Made by a program: the position numbers and the translations under genes
Source of the DNA: Vibrio tritonius
GTDB lineage: Bacteria > Pseudomonadota > Gammaproteobacteria > Enterobacterales > Vibrionaceae
Direction of reading: 5' to 3'
DNA: 64,000 nucleotides
Assembly (NCBI RefSeq): GCF_001547935.1
Contig: NZ_AP014636.1
Span: 1,240,001-1,304,000, forward strand
Notes under the pieces: model-generated
What the model saw: the letters and a program-made list of their open reading frames with translations, nothing else
Databases searched by the model: none
Told to the model about the DNA's origin: nothing
Shown here: piece by piece, positions 48,823 through 59,630 of the stretch
Layout: the number at the start of each line of letters is the position of its first letter
Numbering within the stretch: position 1 is the stretch's first letter

Positions 48823-49929
48823 TCATCGGCTCACTGCTACATCTTGTTGGGAAATACTCACCCCTTTAATCTGTGCAAATACAGCTTGTCCGATTTTCAA
48901 TTGCAAATCATCTAAAGCCCACTCCGTAATGGTTGCCCATAACTCACAATCAGAAGCTAGCTCCAATTTTACATCCACATAACGACTGCCCGTTTCCTGC
49001 TGTCGATGTTCAATTTGCTTCACATTTGCTGGCAAGATATTACGAATGGAAGTCGTAGTTGGCTTATCAAGAACTAGGGAAACATCGGTGGCTCGAATTT
49101 GCAAACGTACAGCAGCGCCTGCTTCTCCTTTTACCTGCTGTACCCACAGAGGAACTTGTGGTGCGAGGCGCAGTTCAGTGATGCTATATTCATCATGCTG
49201 CTTGAAAATTTCTCCCGCAAAAAGCGTGCTATGTTCGCTCAAGTCATGCCAAGGCCGCATAGTTTCTGAACTCCATACCGCTTCGACCTTCCCTGCATTG
49301 ACTACTCGCCCCTCTTGAATAAGCACCAAGTAATTGGCTAAACGCAATATTTCATCCAAGCTGTGCGTAACATAAAGAATGGGGATTTGAATCCTGTCGG
49401 CAAGTTGCTCTAAAAACGGCATCACCTCACGTTTACGGGGTAAATCAAGTGATGCAAGAGGTTCATCCATCAGCAAAATATCAGGTTGTGATAGCAAGGC
49501 ACGGCCGATCGCCACACGCTGCTTTTCGCCTCCCGATAAGGCATTAGGGTAACGCTCTAGTAATGGCGCAATCGCTAACAATTCGACGACAGAGTCAAAA
49601 TAATCAGCATCAAACTGCTTAATGCCATAATGCAGATTCCCCTTTACCGTGTAGTGCGGGAACAGGCGAGCCTCTTGAAATACATACCCTACTCTGCGTT
49701 TTTCAATCGGCAAATTCACCTTATTTTTACTGCTAAACAGCACCCGTTCGGCAATGCGTATTTCTCCTTGTTCAGGACGAATTAACCCACTAATCACATT
49801 GATAAGTGAAGTTTTACCGGCACCTGAACGGCCAAAGACTGCAGTAATGCCACGGTTAGGTAATTCAATATCGATATCAAAAAAGGTATCACCCAACTGC
49901 TTTTGAAATTGTAAAGCCAGCTCACTCAT
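48823..49929 (-). CDS. modC: Molybdate ABC transporter ATP-binding protein
   Basis: 368 residues. Walker A FGRSGAGKTSLINVI, signature ALSGGEKQRVAIGRAL, Walker B ILLMDEPLASLD and the H-loop LYVTHSLDE are intact. The last 75 residues are a TOBE domain (RLQIRATDVSLVL; VFAQIKGVSISQQDVA). It powers molybdate import. ATG 49929 overlaps the modB stop by four bases. modABC is one operon read from the upstream promoter region. Confidence 0.93.
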   Translation of the reverse strand: MSELALQFQKQLGDTFFDIDIELPNRGITAVFGRSGAGKTSLINVISGLIRPEQGEIRIAERVLFSSKNKVNLPIEKRRVGYVFQEARLFPHYTVKGNLHYGIKQFDADYFDSVVELLAIAPLLERYPNALSGGEKQRVAIGRALLSQPDILLMDEPLASLDLPRKREVMPFLEQLADRIQIPILYVTHSLDEILRLANYLVLIQEGRVVNAGKVEAVWSSETMRPWHDLSEHSTLFAGEIFKQHDEYSITELRLAPQVPLWVQQVKGEAGAAVRLQIRATDVSLVLDKPTTTSIRNILPANVKQIEHRQQETGSRYVDVKLELASDCELWATITEWALDDLQLKIGQAVFAQIKGVSISQQDVAVSR

Positions 49930-50639
49930 CGGTTGGCTCCCAAACGCAATTTCATTCTGCGACTCACCAATTCAGACACAAACAAAGAGATCAATGCAAT
50001 CACTATGGAGATCACACACAAACGGGCCGCATCCATTTCTGCACCTGGGGTTTCTAAGAAATTATACATCGCCAAGGGGATGGTCTGTGTTTCACCGGGA
50101 ATATTCGAAACGAAGCTAATGGTCGCACCAAACTCGCCCAAACTGCGAGCAAACGACAACATCACTCCAGTAATAATACCGGGGATAGTCAAAGGTAGCG
50201 TAATAGTGAAAAAGACTTTGATAGGAGACGCACCTAGGGTTCGCGCCGCTTGTTCCAATTTGGTGTCCACCCCTTCAATACTTAATCGAATCGAGCGAAC
50301 CATAAGGGGAAGTGCAATCACCGAACACGCAAGCACCGCGCCACGCCAACTAAAGCTAAACGTAATACCAAACCAATCAGCGAACCATTGACCTAAAAAA
50401 CCTTTGCGCCCCATGCTAATAAGCAATAAGTAACCAACCACAACAGGCGGCAACACCATGGGTAAGTGAATAATACTATCGAGTAATCCTTTACCGACAA
50501 ATTCTTTACGCGCCAATAACCAGCCGAGTAATAGCCCGACTGGCAGTAACCACAACACGGTAAACCCAGCCACTTTAAGGCTGAGTAACAGTGCTGTCAT
50601 TTCATAATCACTAAGAAATTGCAGATTACTTGGCAGCAA
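49926..50639 (-). CDS. modB: Molybdate ABC transporter permease
   Basis: About 237 residues. It has five membrane segments and the EAA loop LEQAARTLGASPIKVFFTIT. DSIIHLPMVLPPVVVGYLLL and FARSLGEFGATISFVSNIPG are typical ModB. A TTG at 50639 gives 14 bases of overlap with modA; ATG 50600 (MTALLLSLKVAG) is a shorter start. Homologues begin a few residues before that, so TTG 50639 is kept. Confidence 0.88.
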   Translation of the reverse strand: MLPSNLQFLSDYEMTALLLSLKVAGFTVLWLLPVGLLLGWLLARKEFVGKGLLDSIIHLPMVLPPVVVGYLLLISMGRKGFLGQWFADWFGITFSFSWRGAVLACSVIALPLMVRSIRLSIEGVDTKLEQAARTLGASPIKVFFTITLPLTIPGIITGVMLSFARSLGEFGATISFVSNIPGETQTIPLAMYNFLETPGAEMDAARLCVISIVIALISLFVSELVSRRMKLRLGANR

Positions 50640-51405
50640 ATTTTTGGTTTCCTAGATCTGTGTTAAAACCATATTGATTCAGCACTTTTTTACCTTCAGC
50701 CGATTTAACGTATTTTACAAAATCAGCAGCTTTAGAGCTGTCGCTCACTTGAACTAATGGATAGTGGATTGCGGTATGTAAGCTAGAATCAAACGTGCTG
50801 ACAATTTTGACTTTATTGGTCAATACCGCGTCCGTTTTATACACCATCCCTAGATCTGCTTCACCACGTTCAACAAGTGCCAACGCTAGACGTACATTAT
50901 TCGCTTGTGCCAATTTAGGCTGAACGGTATCCCACACACCAAGGTGTTGCAGAGCTTCTTTAGAGTACATCCCCACTGGCACTGAGGCAGTATTACCAAC
51001 GGCCATATGGCTTTGGGATAGTAATTTTGTCCATTCGCCTTTATTTTTCACATCAAATGCTTTGATATGAGCCTTGGCTGGTTCAATCAAAACCAGTTGA
51101 TTACCCGCCACCAAAGAAACTTTATCCGCAGTCACAACCTTTTGTTGAATTAGGTAGTTAACCCACTTTTCGTTCGCGGATAAGAACACATCGGCAGGTG
51201 CACCCGATTCAATTTGACGAGCCAACGATGACGAACCTGCATAAACCGTTACCACCGAGACATCACTGTGTGTTTTCTCATAAGCAGCCGCTAAATCATT
51301 CATAGCATTCGTCATCGAAGAGGCTGCATAGACGTGAATTTCATCATTAGCAAAAGAAGGGGCGGTTAACAGCGCTGCGCTGATAAAGAGTGCAAGTTTT
51401 TTCAT
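50626..51405 (-). CDS. modA: Periplasmic molybdate-binding protein
   Basis: 259 residues. Signal peptide 1-19 (MKKLALFISAALLTAPSFA). Molybdate-binding Ser residues occur in VYAASSMTNAMNDLA and VTVYAGSSSLARQIESGAPA. GNTASVPVGMYSKEAL and ERGEADLGMVYKTDA complete the ligand cleft. It delivers molybdate or tungstate to ModBC. ATG 51405 has GGATAAG. Molybdenum supply supports nitrate reductase, which links to narQP in the same window. Confidence 0.93.
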   Translation of the reverse strand: MKKLALFISAALLTAPSFANDEIHVYAASSMTNAMNDLAAAYEKTHSDVSVVTVYAGSSSLARQIESGAPADVFLSANEKWVNYLIQQKVVTADKVSLVAGNQLVLIEPAKAHIKAFDVKNKGEWTKLLSQSHMAVGNTASVPVGMYSKEALQHLGVWDTVQPKLAQANNVRLALALVERGEADLGMVYKTDAVLTNKVKIVSTFDSSLHTAIHYPLVQVSDSSKAADFVKYVKSAEGKKVLNQYGFNTDLGNQKFAAK

Positions 51406-51428
51406 GTCTTATCCGTTATGTCTAACCA

Positions 51429-51632
51429 TTAGGCATCGCGTAAAAACGCCATACCGTTTGCCAAAAGAGGGATCGCTTGTTCCTGCAAGGTAAAAGTGAC
51501 CATAAAGTCGGTTCGAACAGGCTCCTGCCCAAAAATGTCAAGAAGGGAAAAATCTTAGGAGTCGAAGATACCGTGTAACCCGACACCAAGTACCTGATTA
51601 CACAGGCCCATTACATCATTTTTTTGCGACAT
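51429..51632 (-). pseudogene. Possible disrupted 67-codon gene upstream of modA
   Basis: Reading from ATG 51632, the frame gives MSQKNDVMGLCNQVLGVGL, then HGIFDS, then a stop TAA (51555-51557). It goes on in the same frame as DFSLLDIFGQEPVRTDF and MVTFTLQEQAIPLL, and ends TAA at 51429-51431, 23 bases before modA. The composition looks protein-like, but a frame of this length with one stop can occur by chance. No family is recognised. Alternatives are a leader peptide or non-coding 5' region. No molybdenum-cofactor riboswitch pattern is recognised here. Confidence 0.35.
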
Positions 51633-52124
51633 TTCAAGCGAAATCAATGTTTCCATTTTCCGCTATAGCCAAAAGAAGCACGTTAAAATTTATCAATTCC
51701 CACCCATGATTGAACAAAAATCCATCAAATCCGCTTTAAACGCTCTGTAAATCAGCACGTTCTTGCAAAATATCGCTTCTTTATTACTTCAATCACTTAT
51801 CCCATCCCTTGCTGTGAAGAAATGAAAAAGGTCAGTTTCCGAGTTGGAAACAAGCAAAAAGTAGAATTAAATCACAAATATTCATTGGTTACGTGCAAAT
51901 TTGCATAATAATCGCATGTCTATCATAGCAAAAGTCACCTCTGTTACCTTCACATTGCCTATCTGGTATTCACCACTTCAGGGAGAGATGAACAGTATAT
52001 GAATTAACGACTCACGCTAGGTTCAATAAGCATATGTTTTTATATACCCACTGAGCGACACCAGCAAAGTATGACAAACCCATTTGTCGTTAACACATTG
52101 TTCAACAATAAAAAGGATTACCCC
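51633..52124. other. Intergenic region between modA leader and the BOF gene
   Basis: No gene. It is AT-rich, with GTAATCATATG-like promoter sequences not certain. TTGCATAATAATCGCATG near 51900 may be a promoter element. An in-frame ATG at 52071 for the next gene is judged too early. Confidence 0.35.
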
Positions 52125-52493
52125 ATGAAAAAAACAACACTATTCCTCGCTGCTCTTTTAGTTGCTGCTCCGACTCTTAGCTTTGCCAATGACAAAGATC
52201 ACCGACGTGGCATTGAATATAAGGGACCTGTTGAGATCACCCCAGTAAAATCGTTACTCGATGACGACAGCTTTTTCTCGGACAGAGACGTCGTTGTTGA
52301 AGGACATTTAGTAAAACGTTTAGAAGAGAACCTGTTTCTCTTCTCCGATGGCCAACACGAAATTCGCGTTGAGTTAGACGATGATATGCGCCACACAGGC
52401 CCTATTGATGCCAAAACCAAAGTGCGTCTCTATGGTGAATATGAGAACCATCGCCAACCAGAAATCGAGGTTGACTACCTACAAGTAATGTAA
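52125..52493 (+). CDS. ygiW: YgiW-type secreted OB-fold (BOF) stress protein
   Basis: 122 residues from ATG 52125 with AAAAAGGAT upstream. Signal peptide 1-21 (TTLFLAALLVAAPTLSFAND). The BOF domain follows: YKGPVEITPVKSLLDDDSFF, DRDVVVEGHLVKRLEENLF, DGQHEIRVELDDDM. Family members are periplasmic and linked to peroxide, cationic peptide and metal stress. The start is chosen for the ribosome site and signal peptide. In Vibrio cholerae a similar gene is controlled by a polymyxin-response two-component system; no such site is claimed here. Confidence 0.85.
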   Translation: MKKTTLFLAALLVAAPTLSFANDKDHRRGIEYKGPVEITPVKSLLDDDSFFSDRDVVVEGHLVKRLEENLFLFSDGQHEIRVELDDDMRHTGPIDAKTKVRLYGEYENHRQPEIEVDYLQVM

Positions 52494-52633
52494 ATATCAG
52501 TATTTTTTTAAGTAATTAGGCATTCATCATTGATTTTGTAGTAAAAACCACAGGAAAATAGTCTAGAGTTAAACTTGCCCTGTGAATTGCAGGTCTTTGA
52601 ATTATCTTTAGGTTTTATACACAATCAGGATGA

Positions 52634-53167
52634 ATGCCTATCATGTTAAAAAAATCGTGTTTGGTCGCCCTTTTCTCAACAGCATGTGCATTCTCGGGTG
52701 CGGCAGCGGCAAACAATTTTGATTATAACTTTCTCGAAGTTCGCACGACGGCTGGCCCACAATCTTCAGGCATTGAGATGAGCACCTACTACACCGACAA
52801 TTCTCATTTTGTCGTGCGTGGCGATTCACGTTTTAACAAGGATTGGGATTTAGCCGCTGGAATGGGATTTAACGGTCCATTTGGTGCATTCGCCGATCTC
52901 TTTGGTGAAGCATTACTTCACCAAATCCGTGAGGACGCTGAAGATGGTGGCGATGACACGACCGAAGTTGAAATAAGTGTTGGCGCACGACTTTGGATTG
53001 CTGATCAACTAGAAGGAAGTGTTCGCTTGGGTCGTTTAGCGGAAAGTACTGTGTTTATTACTGGCCTTCGTTTTCATTCCACCGATCAATTATCTGTCGC
53101 CCTAGAAAGCCGCAATGCGGGTATCTGGGGACCTCAAATTGCACTGAGCGTACGCTTCGGTTTCTAG
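52634..53167 (+). CDS. Small outer-membrane-like barrel protein, function unknown
   Basis: 177 residues. Signal peptide 1-25 (SCLVALFSTACAFSGAAAA). The mature part is made of alternating strands with YTDNSHFVVRGDSRFN and STVFITGLRFHSTDQLSVAL and ends RFGF, the aromatic C-terminal signature of outer-membrane barrels. An acidic loop (EDAEDGGDDTTEVE) may be exposed. ATG 52634 has AGGA four bases upstream. It resembles VP/Vibrio small OMPs but no name is known. Confidence 0.65.
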   Translation: MPIMLKKSCLVALFSTACAFSGAAAANNFDYNFLEVRTTAGPQSSGIEMSTYYTDNSHFVVRGDSRFNKDWDLAAGMGFNGPFGAFADLFGEALLHQIREDAEDGGDDTTEVEISVGARLWIADQLEGSVRLGRLAESTVFITGLRFHSTDQLSVALESRNAGIWGPQIALSVRFGF

Positions 53168-53189
53168 TTTTCCTCTTCCACGCGATGGC

Positions 53190-55751
53190 TTAAGTGGTCA
53201 GGCGCTGCTGTTTAAAGTAAAGGAGCGCCTCATTCAAACTCGTTTCTTTAAGCGGTTTCACTAATACATACTCCGCTCCAGCGGCAATAAAGGCATTGCG
53301 TGTAGACTCCATACCATCGGCGGTACAAGCATAAACAGCGGCTGGTAAACCTAACTCTTGTTTAATTACCCGAGTGGCATCAATCCCGCCAAGATAAGGT
53401 AATTGGTTATCCATAAGGATCAAATCAAACGGTTCTTCTTTGGCTTTATCGATCGCTTGAACGCCATCAGTAACCCACTCTACTTCTAGGCCATATTTCT
53501 TACAAAAAGCTCGAGCAATAAATGCATTGGTGTGATTGTCTTCAACCAACAGCACTTTAAGTGGTTTGTCATTAAACAGACTAAACTGCACGTCTTCTTT
53601 AGCAACGGTGTCACTCACTTCCACCTGAGCTACAGGCAATGGAATACGCAGATTAAACTCCGTTCCTTTACCAAACTCAGACTGTGCCTTAATCGACCCA
53701 CCTAGCATTTCGATTAGGCTATTCACAATGGCTAATCCTAATCCACTACCACCGTACTCTCGCGTTGTGGTGGACTCTGCCTGAACAAACGGCTCAAAGA
53801 TGATGCGCATATCTTCACTACGAATTCCAATCCCAGAATCTTTAACCCGTACTTTGAGCGTTGATTGGCTTTCGGTCACTAACAGGATGAGGTCAACACT
53901 AATTTCCCCGTAGTGGGTAAATTTCACGGCATTATTTAGTAGGTTAAATAGGATCTGGTTAATACGTACCTGGTCACCCACCACCATAACATCTTCTACA
54001 ATATTCGAGTTTAACTGCAGTGTTATGCCCTTTTCGCTACACATAGGCTGGTAAATTCGTTCTATTGCATACACAACATCAGACAAACGGAACTGACTTT
54101 TTTGAATGCGAAACTTACCTTGTTCAATGCGTGAGAAATCCAAAATGTCATTGAGTACCGCGAGTAGGTGTTCACCACTACTGCACAATACGTTCACCTG
54201 TTCGACTTGCTCTTTGTCATTAACAGTGCGTTTAAGAAGCTGAGACACACCTAAAATACCATTCAATGGCGTACGCAGCTCATGGCTCATTTTAGCTAAA
54301 AAGTCAGCCCGTAACCGAGCAGATTCCTCTGCCTCTTTACGAGCGATGCGGCTTTGCTTCTCTGCTTCAGTGATGCTGGTGATGTCATAACCTTGCGCGA
54401 TGATTGACTCAATATGGTCATTCACTTCGATTGGAGAAAGGTTCCAACGGAACATCTTACCGCCCAATTCGGTATTCACTTCTTTAATGATATTCCCTTG
54501 GGCCGCCTCACTGATTCGATCGCGAAGTTGCCGGGTTAACTCATCAAGCAACGGTTTGTCATCTTCAAATTGATGCAAAAATTGTTGCTTTGCTGAGGGA
54601 TTCATTTTTACTAATTCCCCATCCGTAGACCAAAGCACGGTTGGAGAAACAGTAAAGTTGAATAGGTCTTCAAACTGCTTTTCTTGTTCAGATAAACGGG
54701 AAAACGTATGTTCTAGCGTTCGACCAAAATGGTCAAATTCATAAATGGTTGAACCAGGAAACGGATTACGTCGCCCCTTATCGGCCACTTGATGGGTATA
54801 AGTCATAAGACACGCAATTTCGGATTCAATGCGCCTTTGAATCCACCAGCGAGTAATAGCGGCAACGATGACCATGGCAACAAGTGCAAAAATCATCCAG
54901 AAATAGTAGTTATCTCTTAGCCGCAAGGCATTTTGGTTGTTTTGTACCGAGTAAACCGTAAGGTAAGTGGGTACCCCTTCCACTTCCAAAGAGGCTCGAC
55001 TGACCATATTGCGGTTATAAAGCGTATCACTTTGACCAGACTTAATTACATTCGACTCGCGATACGGTTCATTACCATTCAACGTTGAGGCAATCACTTT
55101 CTTGCCCACCGTAAGTACCAAGTTTTGTGAATTGCTGCCATCGCGCATGGTTTCTATCAAGGCGTAGTTATTATTCAACACCAACGCGACATAGAGAAAA
55201 CCAGCAACCTCCCCTGTCTCTTTATTGATTAATGGCGAGCGTCGCACCATAAGATAAATCATATCTAACTGCGACGTTGAAGAAATCAAATGCCAGTTAC
55301 TATTAAAAGCAACGCGACGAATCACTTTGTTTATATCGTCTTGACTTAAACCATAGAATTGCGCATTCCCATCATCCCAAATAAGACCATCCATGGTGGT
55401 GATAAAACGGAGATCAGGAGTATTAGATAGTTCAAGCTGATCAACACTCAAAAAGTACTGATCGATTGCCTGCGGATCGCGTGACTCTAAAGATTGGATT
55501 AAATTCTGACTCTGGGTACTGCTGTCTTGATGAATTTGTACGGTCGCTAGTCGAAAATTGAATAGGCTCTGTACTAAATTAGAGGTTTGTCCCGAGGTAC
55601 GTAATACCTCTTGTGACATTAACCGACTGCTAATTTGATAGCTTTGAAATAATACGCTGAGGGTCAGTGCACCAAGCACAACCACGATCGCAAAACTAAT
55701 AAAGTTCGCGATACGTCTTTTCGGTTTTACAGGGCTGGTTATCACACTCAC
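53190..55751 (-). CDS. luxQ: LuxQ, hybrid sensor kinase for autoinducer-2
   Basis: 853 residues. Two membrane segments (about 16-38 and 280-303) flank a periplasmic LuxP-binding domain (RTSGQTSNLVQSLFNFRLAT; FNSNWHLISSTSQLDMIYLM). The cytoplasm holds a PAS-like part (DLFNFTVSPTVLWSTDGELV), the His-kinase AKMSHELRTPLNGILGVSQL with His near 488, an ATPase with DSGIGIRSEDMRIIFEPFVQ, and a receiver with Asp in LILMDNQLPYLGGI near 779. It phosphorylates toward LuxU when AI-2 is low. It starts 14 bases after luxP. Confidence 0.95.
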   Translation of the reverse strand: MSVITSPVKPKRRIANFISFAIVVVLGALTLSVLFQSYQISSRLMSQEVLRTSGQTSNLVQSLFNFRLATVQIHQDSSTQSQNLIQSLESRDPQAIDQYFLSVDQLELSNTPDLRFITTMDGLIWDDGNAQFYGLSQDDINKVIRRVAFNSNWHLISSTSQLDMIYLMVRRSPLINKETGEVAGFLYVALVLNNNYALIETMRDGSNSQNLVLTVGKKVIASTLNGNEPYRESNVIKSGQSDTLYNRNMVSRASLEVEGVPTYLTVYSVQNNQNALRLRDNYYFWMIFALVAMVIVAAITRWWIQRRIESEIACLMTYTHQVADKGRRNPFPGSTIYEFDHFGRTLEHTFSRLSEQEKQFEDLFNFTVSPTVLWSTDGELVKMNPSAKQQFLHQFEDDKPLLDELTRQLRDRISEAAQGNIIKEVNTELGGKMFRWNLSPIEVNDHIESIIAQGYDITSITEAEKQSRIARKEAEESARLRADFLAKMSHELRTPLNGILGVSQLLKRTVNDKEQVEQVNVLCSSGEHLLAVLNDILDFSRIEQGKFRIQKSQFRLSDVVYAIERIYQPMCSEKGITLQLNSNIVEDVMVVGDQVRINQILFNLLNNAVKFTHYGEISVDLILLVTESQSTLKVRVKDSGIGIRSEDMRIIFEPFVQAESTTTREYGGSGLGLAIVNSLIEMLGGSIKAQSEFGKGTEFNLRIPLPVAQVEVSDTVAKEDVQFSLFNDKPLKVLLVEDNHTNAFIARAFCKKYGLEVEWVTDGVQAIDKAKEEPFDLILMDNQLPYLGGIDATRVIKQELGLPAAVYACTADGMESTRNAFIAAGAEYVLVKPLKETSLNEALLYFKQQRLTT

Positions 55752-55765
55752 TCAAATGTCCTTGC

Positions 55766-56866
<1,101 letters not shown>

Positions 56867-56890
56867 TCAGCTCTCATTATTATGGTCTTT

Positions 56891-56959
56891 TATACCCCAA
56901 TTACGTTGAAAGGAAATGACCATTCTTTCTGTAATTGATCTTGAGGTCAATTGGGTATT
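56891..56959. repeat. MITE-like repeat, 69 bp remnant (family copy 7)
   Basis: TATACCCCAATTACGTTGAA at the left, TGACCATTCTTTCTG in the middle and TTGAGGTCAATTGGGTATTT at the right. Sits 25 bases before luxP ATG, in its leader. Confidence 0.6.
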
Positions 56960-57099
56960 TGAGCAGTTCTGCGAACATTAACCCGTGGTCAATAAGAATG
57001 AAAAACCTTTACTGCAAAGGGCTAGCGCTCGTGTGAATTATGAAACATATAGACTCTAAATGATAGTGCGGGTAACAAAAAAACTTGTTATCCGCACTG

Positions 57100-57151
57100 T
57101 ATACCCAAGTAACCTCAAAATGCTGTTTCAGCGAGAATCTATTTGGGTATA
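57100..57151. repeat. MITE-like repeat, 52 bp remnant (family copy 8)
   Basis: TATACCCAAGTAACCTCAAA, then ATGCTGTTTCAGCGAGAATC and TATTTGGGTATA. Between luxP and the TraF-like gene, near the 3' end of the latter. Confidence 0.65.
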
Positions 57152-57189
57152 AATTAGAGCCTTAATATCAAACCGCTCAATAGATTTAA

Positions 57190-58344
57190 TTAAAAGGTAA
57201 AGGCTAAGTTGGCAGAAACACCATATTGGTTTTCACCGGCGTACAAGCCCGCAACGTCAATACTAACAAGGTCGCCCGGGCTGATACCTATACCCGCTGT
57301 AATCGCATTATCGACGTTATTTTTCAGATCCACTTCATATCCCGCACGTAGCTGAGCCCATCCCCAAGCATCACCCTCTATACCAAAACGTAAAAATTGG
57401 GTGTCGTCGTTACTGCCGTTAAAGCGCTTTTGTGGCGTCACATCGGCATCCACGGCAGCGGTAAAGAACTGGCTTACATAAGCACCCGATACCGTTACTT
57501 GGGTATTAAGCTCATAGGTATTTGAGTCATCATACGTGTTAATTTCTTGGCCAAACACATCTTTTACAGCAACTCCGACTCGATAGCTCTCTTTCATCCA
57601 AACAACACCTAAATCTAGGTTAAACGCCGATTTGGTTTTCTTGCTCTCATCGTAATCACTTAAATCGAAATCTTCGACCGTCACCGTATCTTTATAAGTT
57701 CGCAGTTGTTGAACTTTGGGCGATATTCCAAAAGCATAGGTTTGGCCATTAAAGTCGATTTTCTTTGCCATCGCGAGACCAACTTCAGTATACCCAAAGG
57801 CAATCAAATCGACTTGTGAGTTCTGATAACGAGTACGAACATTGCCAGCATCATTCCCTGTATCAGCAGCAATATCGGTATCCGCAATGATTTCTGCGTA
57901 GGCGCGTGTGAATAAATTAAACGAAATGGCATCGATAGGCAGCGCAATAGCTGCACCTAAACTGGCAGTAACTGTGAGTGGTTTGTTGTTCTCTAAATCA
58001 TTAAGATAGCCGTTCAATTCTACGGCGTCACTAGTACTAGGGCTAGGGTTGTCATCAAAATCATCAATGGCATCTTGCAAATCGTCCAGCGTAGTGAGCG
58101 TTTCATCGGTATCACGCGCCGTTGCCCCAACACCTGGCAGCAAAATTCCGATATCATCATTATCTCGATAAACCGCAGTAAGCGCGGGATTGTAGAAAGG
58201 AGCCAGGAGGTAATCCGCAGTAGTCACCCCGGTATTTCCCATGGCATTGCCGCGCGCGTCTGCGACACTACTCGCGGCTTGAACGGATGTCACAGCACCT
58301 AGCGCCAGCGCTAACGCAACGACGATTGAAGTTGGTTTAATCAT
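57190..58344 (-). CDS. TraF-like outer-membrane beta-barrel protein
   Basis: 384 residues. Signal peptide 1-23 (SIVVALALALGAVTSVQAAS). Typical motifs: ARGNAMGNTGVTTADYLLAP at the mature N-terminus, FNLDLGVVWMKESYRVGVAV, and a C-terminal VSANLAFTF ending in Phe. It is commonly labelled conjugal transfer protein TraF in Vibrio but has no conjugation neighbours, and the strand pattern fits a FadL-like or other barrel. The role is unknown. ATG 58344. No operon partner. Confidence 0.75.
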   Translation of the reverse strand: MIKPTSIVVALALALGAVTSVQAASSVADARGNAMGNTGVTTADYLLAPFYNPALTAVYRDNDDIGILLPGVGATARDTDETLTTLDDLQDAIDDFDDNPSPSTSDAVELNGYLNDLENNKPLTVTASLGAAIALPIDAISFNLFTRAYAEIIADTDIAADTGNDAGNVRTRYQNSQVDLIAFGYTEVGLAMAKKIDFNGQTYAFGISPKVQQLRTYKDTVTVEDFDLSDYDESKKTKSAFNLDLGVVWMKESYRVGVAVKDVFGQEINTYDDSNTYELNTQVTVSGAYVSQFFTAAVDADVTPQKRFNGSNDDTQFLRFGIEGDAWGWAQLRAGYEVDLKNNVDNAITAGIGISPGDLVSIDVAGLYAGENQYGVSANLAFTF

Positions 58345-58431
58345 AATTGCTTATCACCTTATTAGATTGACTCATCATTAAAAGTAATAGCAATTCGGAG
58401 GCTGCCAGCGAAAGTTCAATGACAGATTGGC

Positions 58432-58740
58432 TTAATGTGAAATTGATCTCACTTTATTTAGCAGAACTTTGAACAACTCCCCATCCGATACGAGGCTTTC
58501 CTTTTGCACTTTGGTCAGTTGTTTAATTTGCCATTCTAATTTCAAGGCTTCACTTTTACTGTCACTGACCTGCGCACTCCAAACGAGTTCAAGTGGCCCT
58601 TTTCCTTTGAGAGCTTTGGCTCCCCGACCATTGCAATGCTGAGTGAAACGCCTTTCGACATCGGTTGTAATACCACAATAAAGCGCGTTGCGATGGGTGC
58701 GAACTAGATACACCCACCACTGTTTCTCTAATGCACTCAC
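58432..58740 (-). CDS. GIY-YIG nuclease-family protein, YhbQ-like
   Basis: 102 residues. The GIY-YIG core is WWVYLVRTHRNALYCGITTD, followed by VERRFTQHCNGRGAKALKGK and GPLELVWSAQVSDSKSEALK. Length and motifs fit the small YhbQ/SLX1-like group. A DNA-repair or structure-specific nuclease activity is expected but not shown. GTG 58740 begins two bases after the yceH stop, so it is co-translated. Confidence 0.85.
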   Translation of the reverse strand: MSALEKQWWVYLVRTHRNALYCGITTDVERRFTQHCNGRGAKALKGKGPLELVWSAQVSDSKSEALKLEWQIKQLTKVQKESLVSDGELFKVLLNKVRSISH

Positions 58741-58742
58741 TC

Positions 58743-59402
58743 TTATTGATCGAGCAACTGCTGTACTTGTAACGTCAGCGCTTCCACTTGGGCACGTAAA
58801 TCTGCCACTTCCTCACGCAGTGCTGTCACTTCATCGTTGTTCACCACTGCCGTTGGTTGAGATGTGACCTCCATTGCACTGATGTCCACTTCGCCACAAA
58901 ACAGATGCTGATAACGAGACTCACGCTTGCCAGGTTCACGCGGTAATTTTACCACTAACACACCGCTGGTATGGTCTTGCGCCAAATGCTCCAGCACAGC
59001 TTCCACTTCTTTGACATCGGTAAAAGTGCACAAACGGTTGGTTCGGGTGCGTAACTCACCTGGAGTTTGTGGCCCACGTAACAACATGCAACACACAATG
59101 CCTAGCTCTTGTTGAGTTAATTGCAGGTCACCAAATTCAGTATTGCAAAAACGGTGCTGATATTTACGGGTACGGCTGGCGAATGCGCTTTCATCACTCA
59201 CCAAATGTCGAGCAATCAGCCCTTCAACCGCATCTTGTACTTCCGCTTCCGTTAGCGCCAAAACAGGGTCTCGGTTACTCTTTTGATTACAGGCCGTTGT
59301 TAAGCTATTTAAAGAGAGCGGGTAATAATCTGGCGTGGTGATCTCTTTCTCGATAAGACAGCCAATGATACGGGCCTCAAGAGCAGTTAACTCTATATTC
59401 AT
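58743..59402 (-). CDS. yceH: YceH-family protein (DUF480)
   Basis: 219 residues. [40 protein letters not shown] and [19 protein letters not shown] are the two winged-helix segments of DUF480. The C-terminus is a coiled coil ([20 protein letters not shown]). Known only as conserved; it may be DNA-binding by fold. ATG 59402 follows a short gene by 21 bases. Confidence 0.9.
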   Translation of the reverse strand: MNIELTALEARIIGCLIEKEITTPDYYPLSLNSLTTACNQKSNRDPVLALTEAEVQDAVEGLIARHLVSDESAFASRTRKYQHRFCNTEFGDLQLTQQELGIVCCMLLRGPQTPGELRTRTNRLCTFTDVKEVEAVLEHLAQDHTSGVLVVKLPREPGKRESRYQHLFCGEVDISAMEVTSQPTAVVNNDEVTALREEVADLRAQVEALTLQVQQLLDQ

Positions 59403-59423
59403 AGCGTTATCCTTATTGTAATT

Positions 59424-59630
59424 TTAATGTTCCAGATTCAAAGACAACTTAATAATGCGTCCATTTGCATCCACCATGACGATTTTGGACCGATTGAGTT
59501 CAATTTCAGTCATCTCAAGGCGCTCACGCTCATTAATATAAGCACAACCTAATTTAGTTGTTTTTGAATCTTGTTGTTGCTCTGGTTCTTGATTATCTTG
59601 TTTAATAACAACGATGTCGGAATGAAACAT
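59424..59630 (-). CDS. Small hypothetical protein
   Basis: 68 residues from ATG 59630. MFHSDIVVIKQDNQEPEQQQ gives a charged, Gln-rich start; the C-terminal part NRSKIVMVDANGRIIKLSLN is beta-like. No signal peptide. It precedes yceH on the same strand by 21 bases. A start at Met40 (MTEIELNRSK) is also possible. No family recognised. Confidence 0.5.
   Translation of the reverse strand: MFHSDIVVIKQDNQEPEQQQDSKTTKLGCAYINERERLEMTEIELNRSKIVMVDANGRIIKLSLNLEH

Noticed and set aside
51420..51640. Molybdenum-cofactor riboswitch before modA
   Set aside because: I looked for the conserved GNRA-capped and CCUCCGA-type elements and do not see them; only the disrupted frame remains.
57190..58344. Conjugation locus because of a TraF-like label
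   Set aside because: No other transfer genes, no oriT or relaxase nearby. The protein looks like a barrel with an unrelated role.
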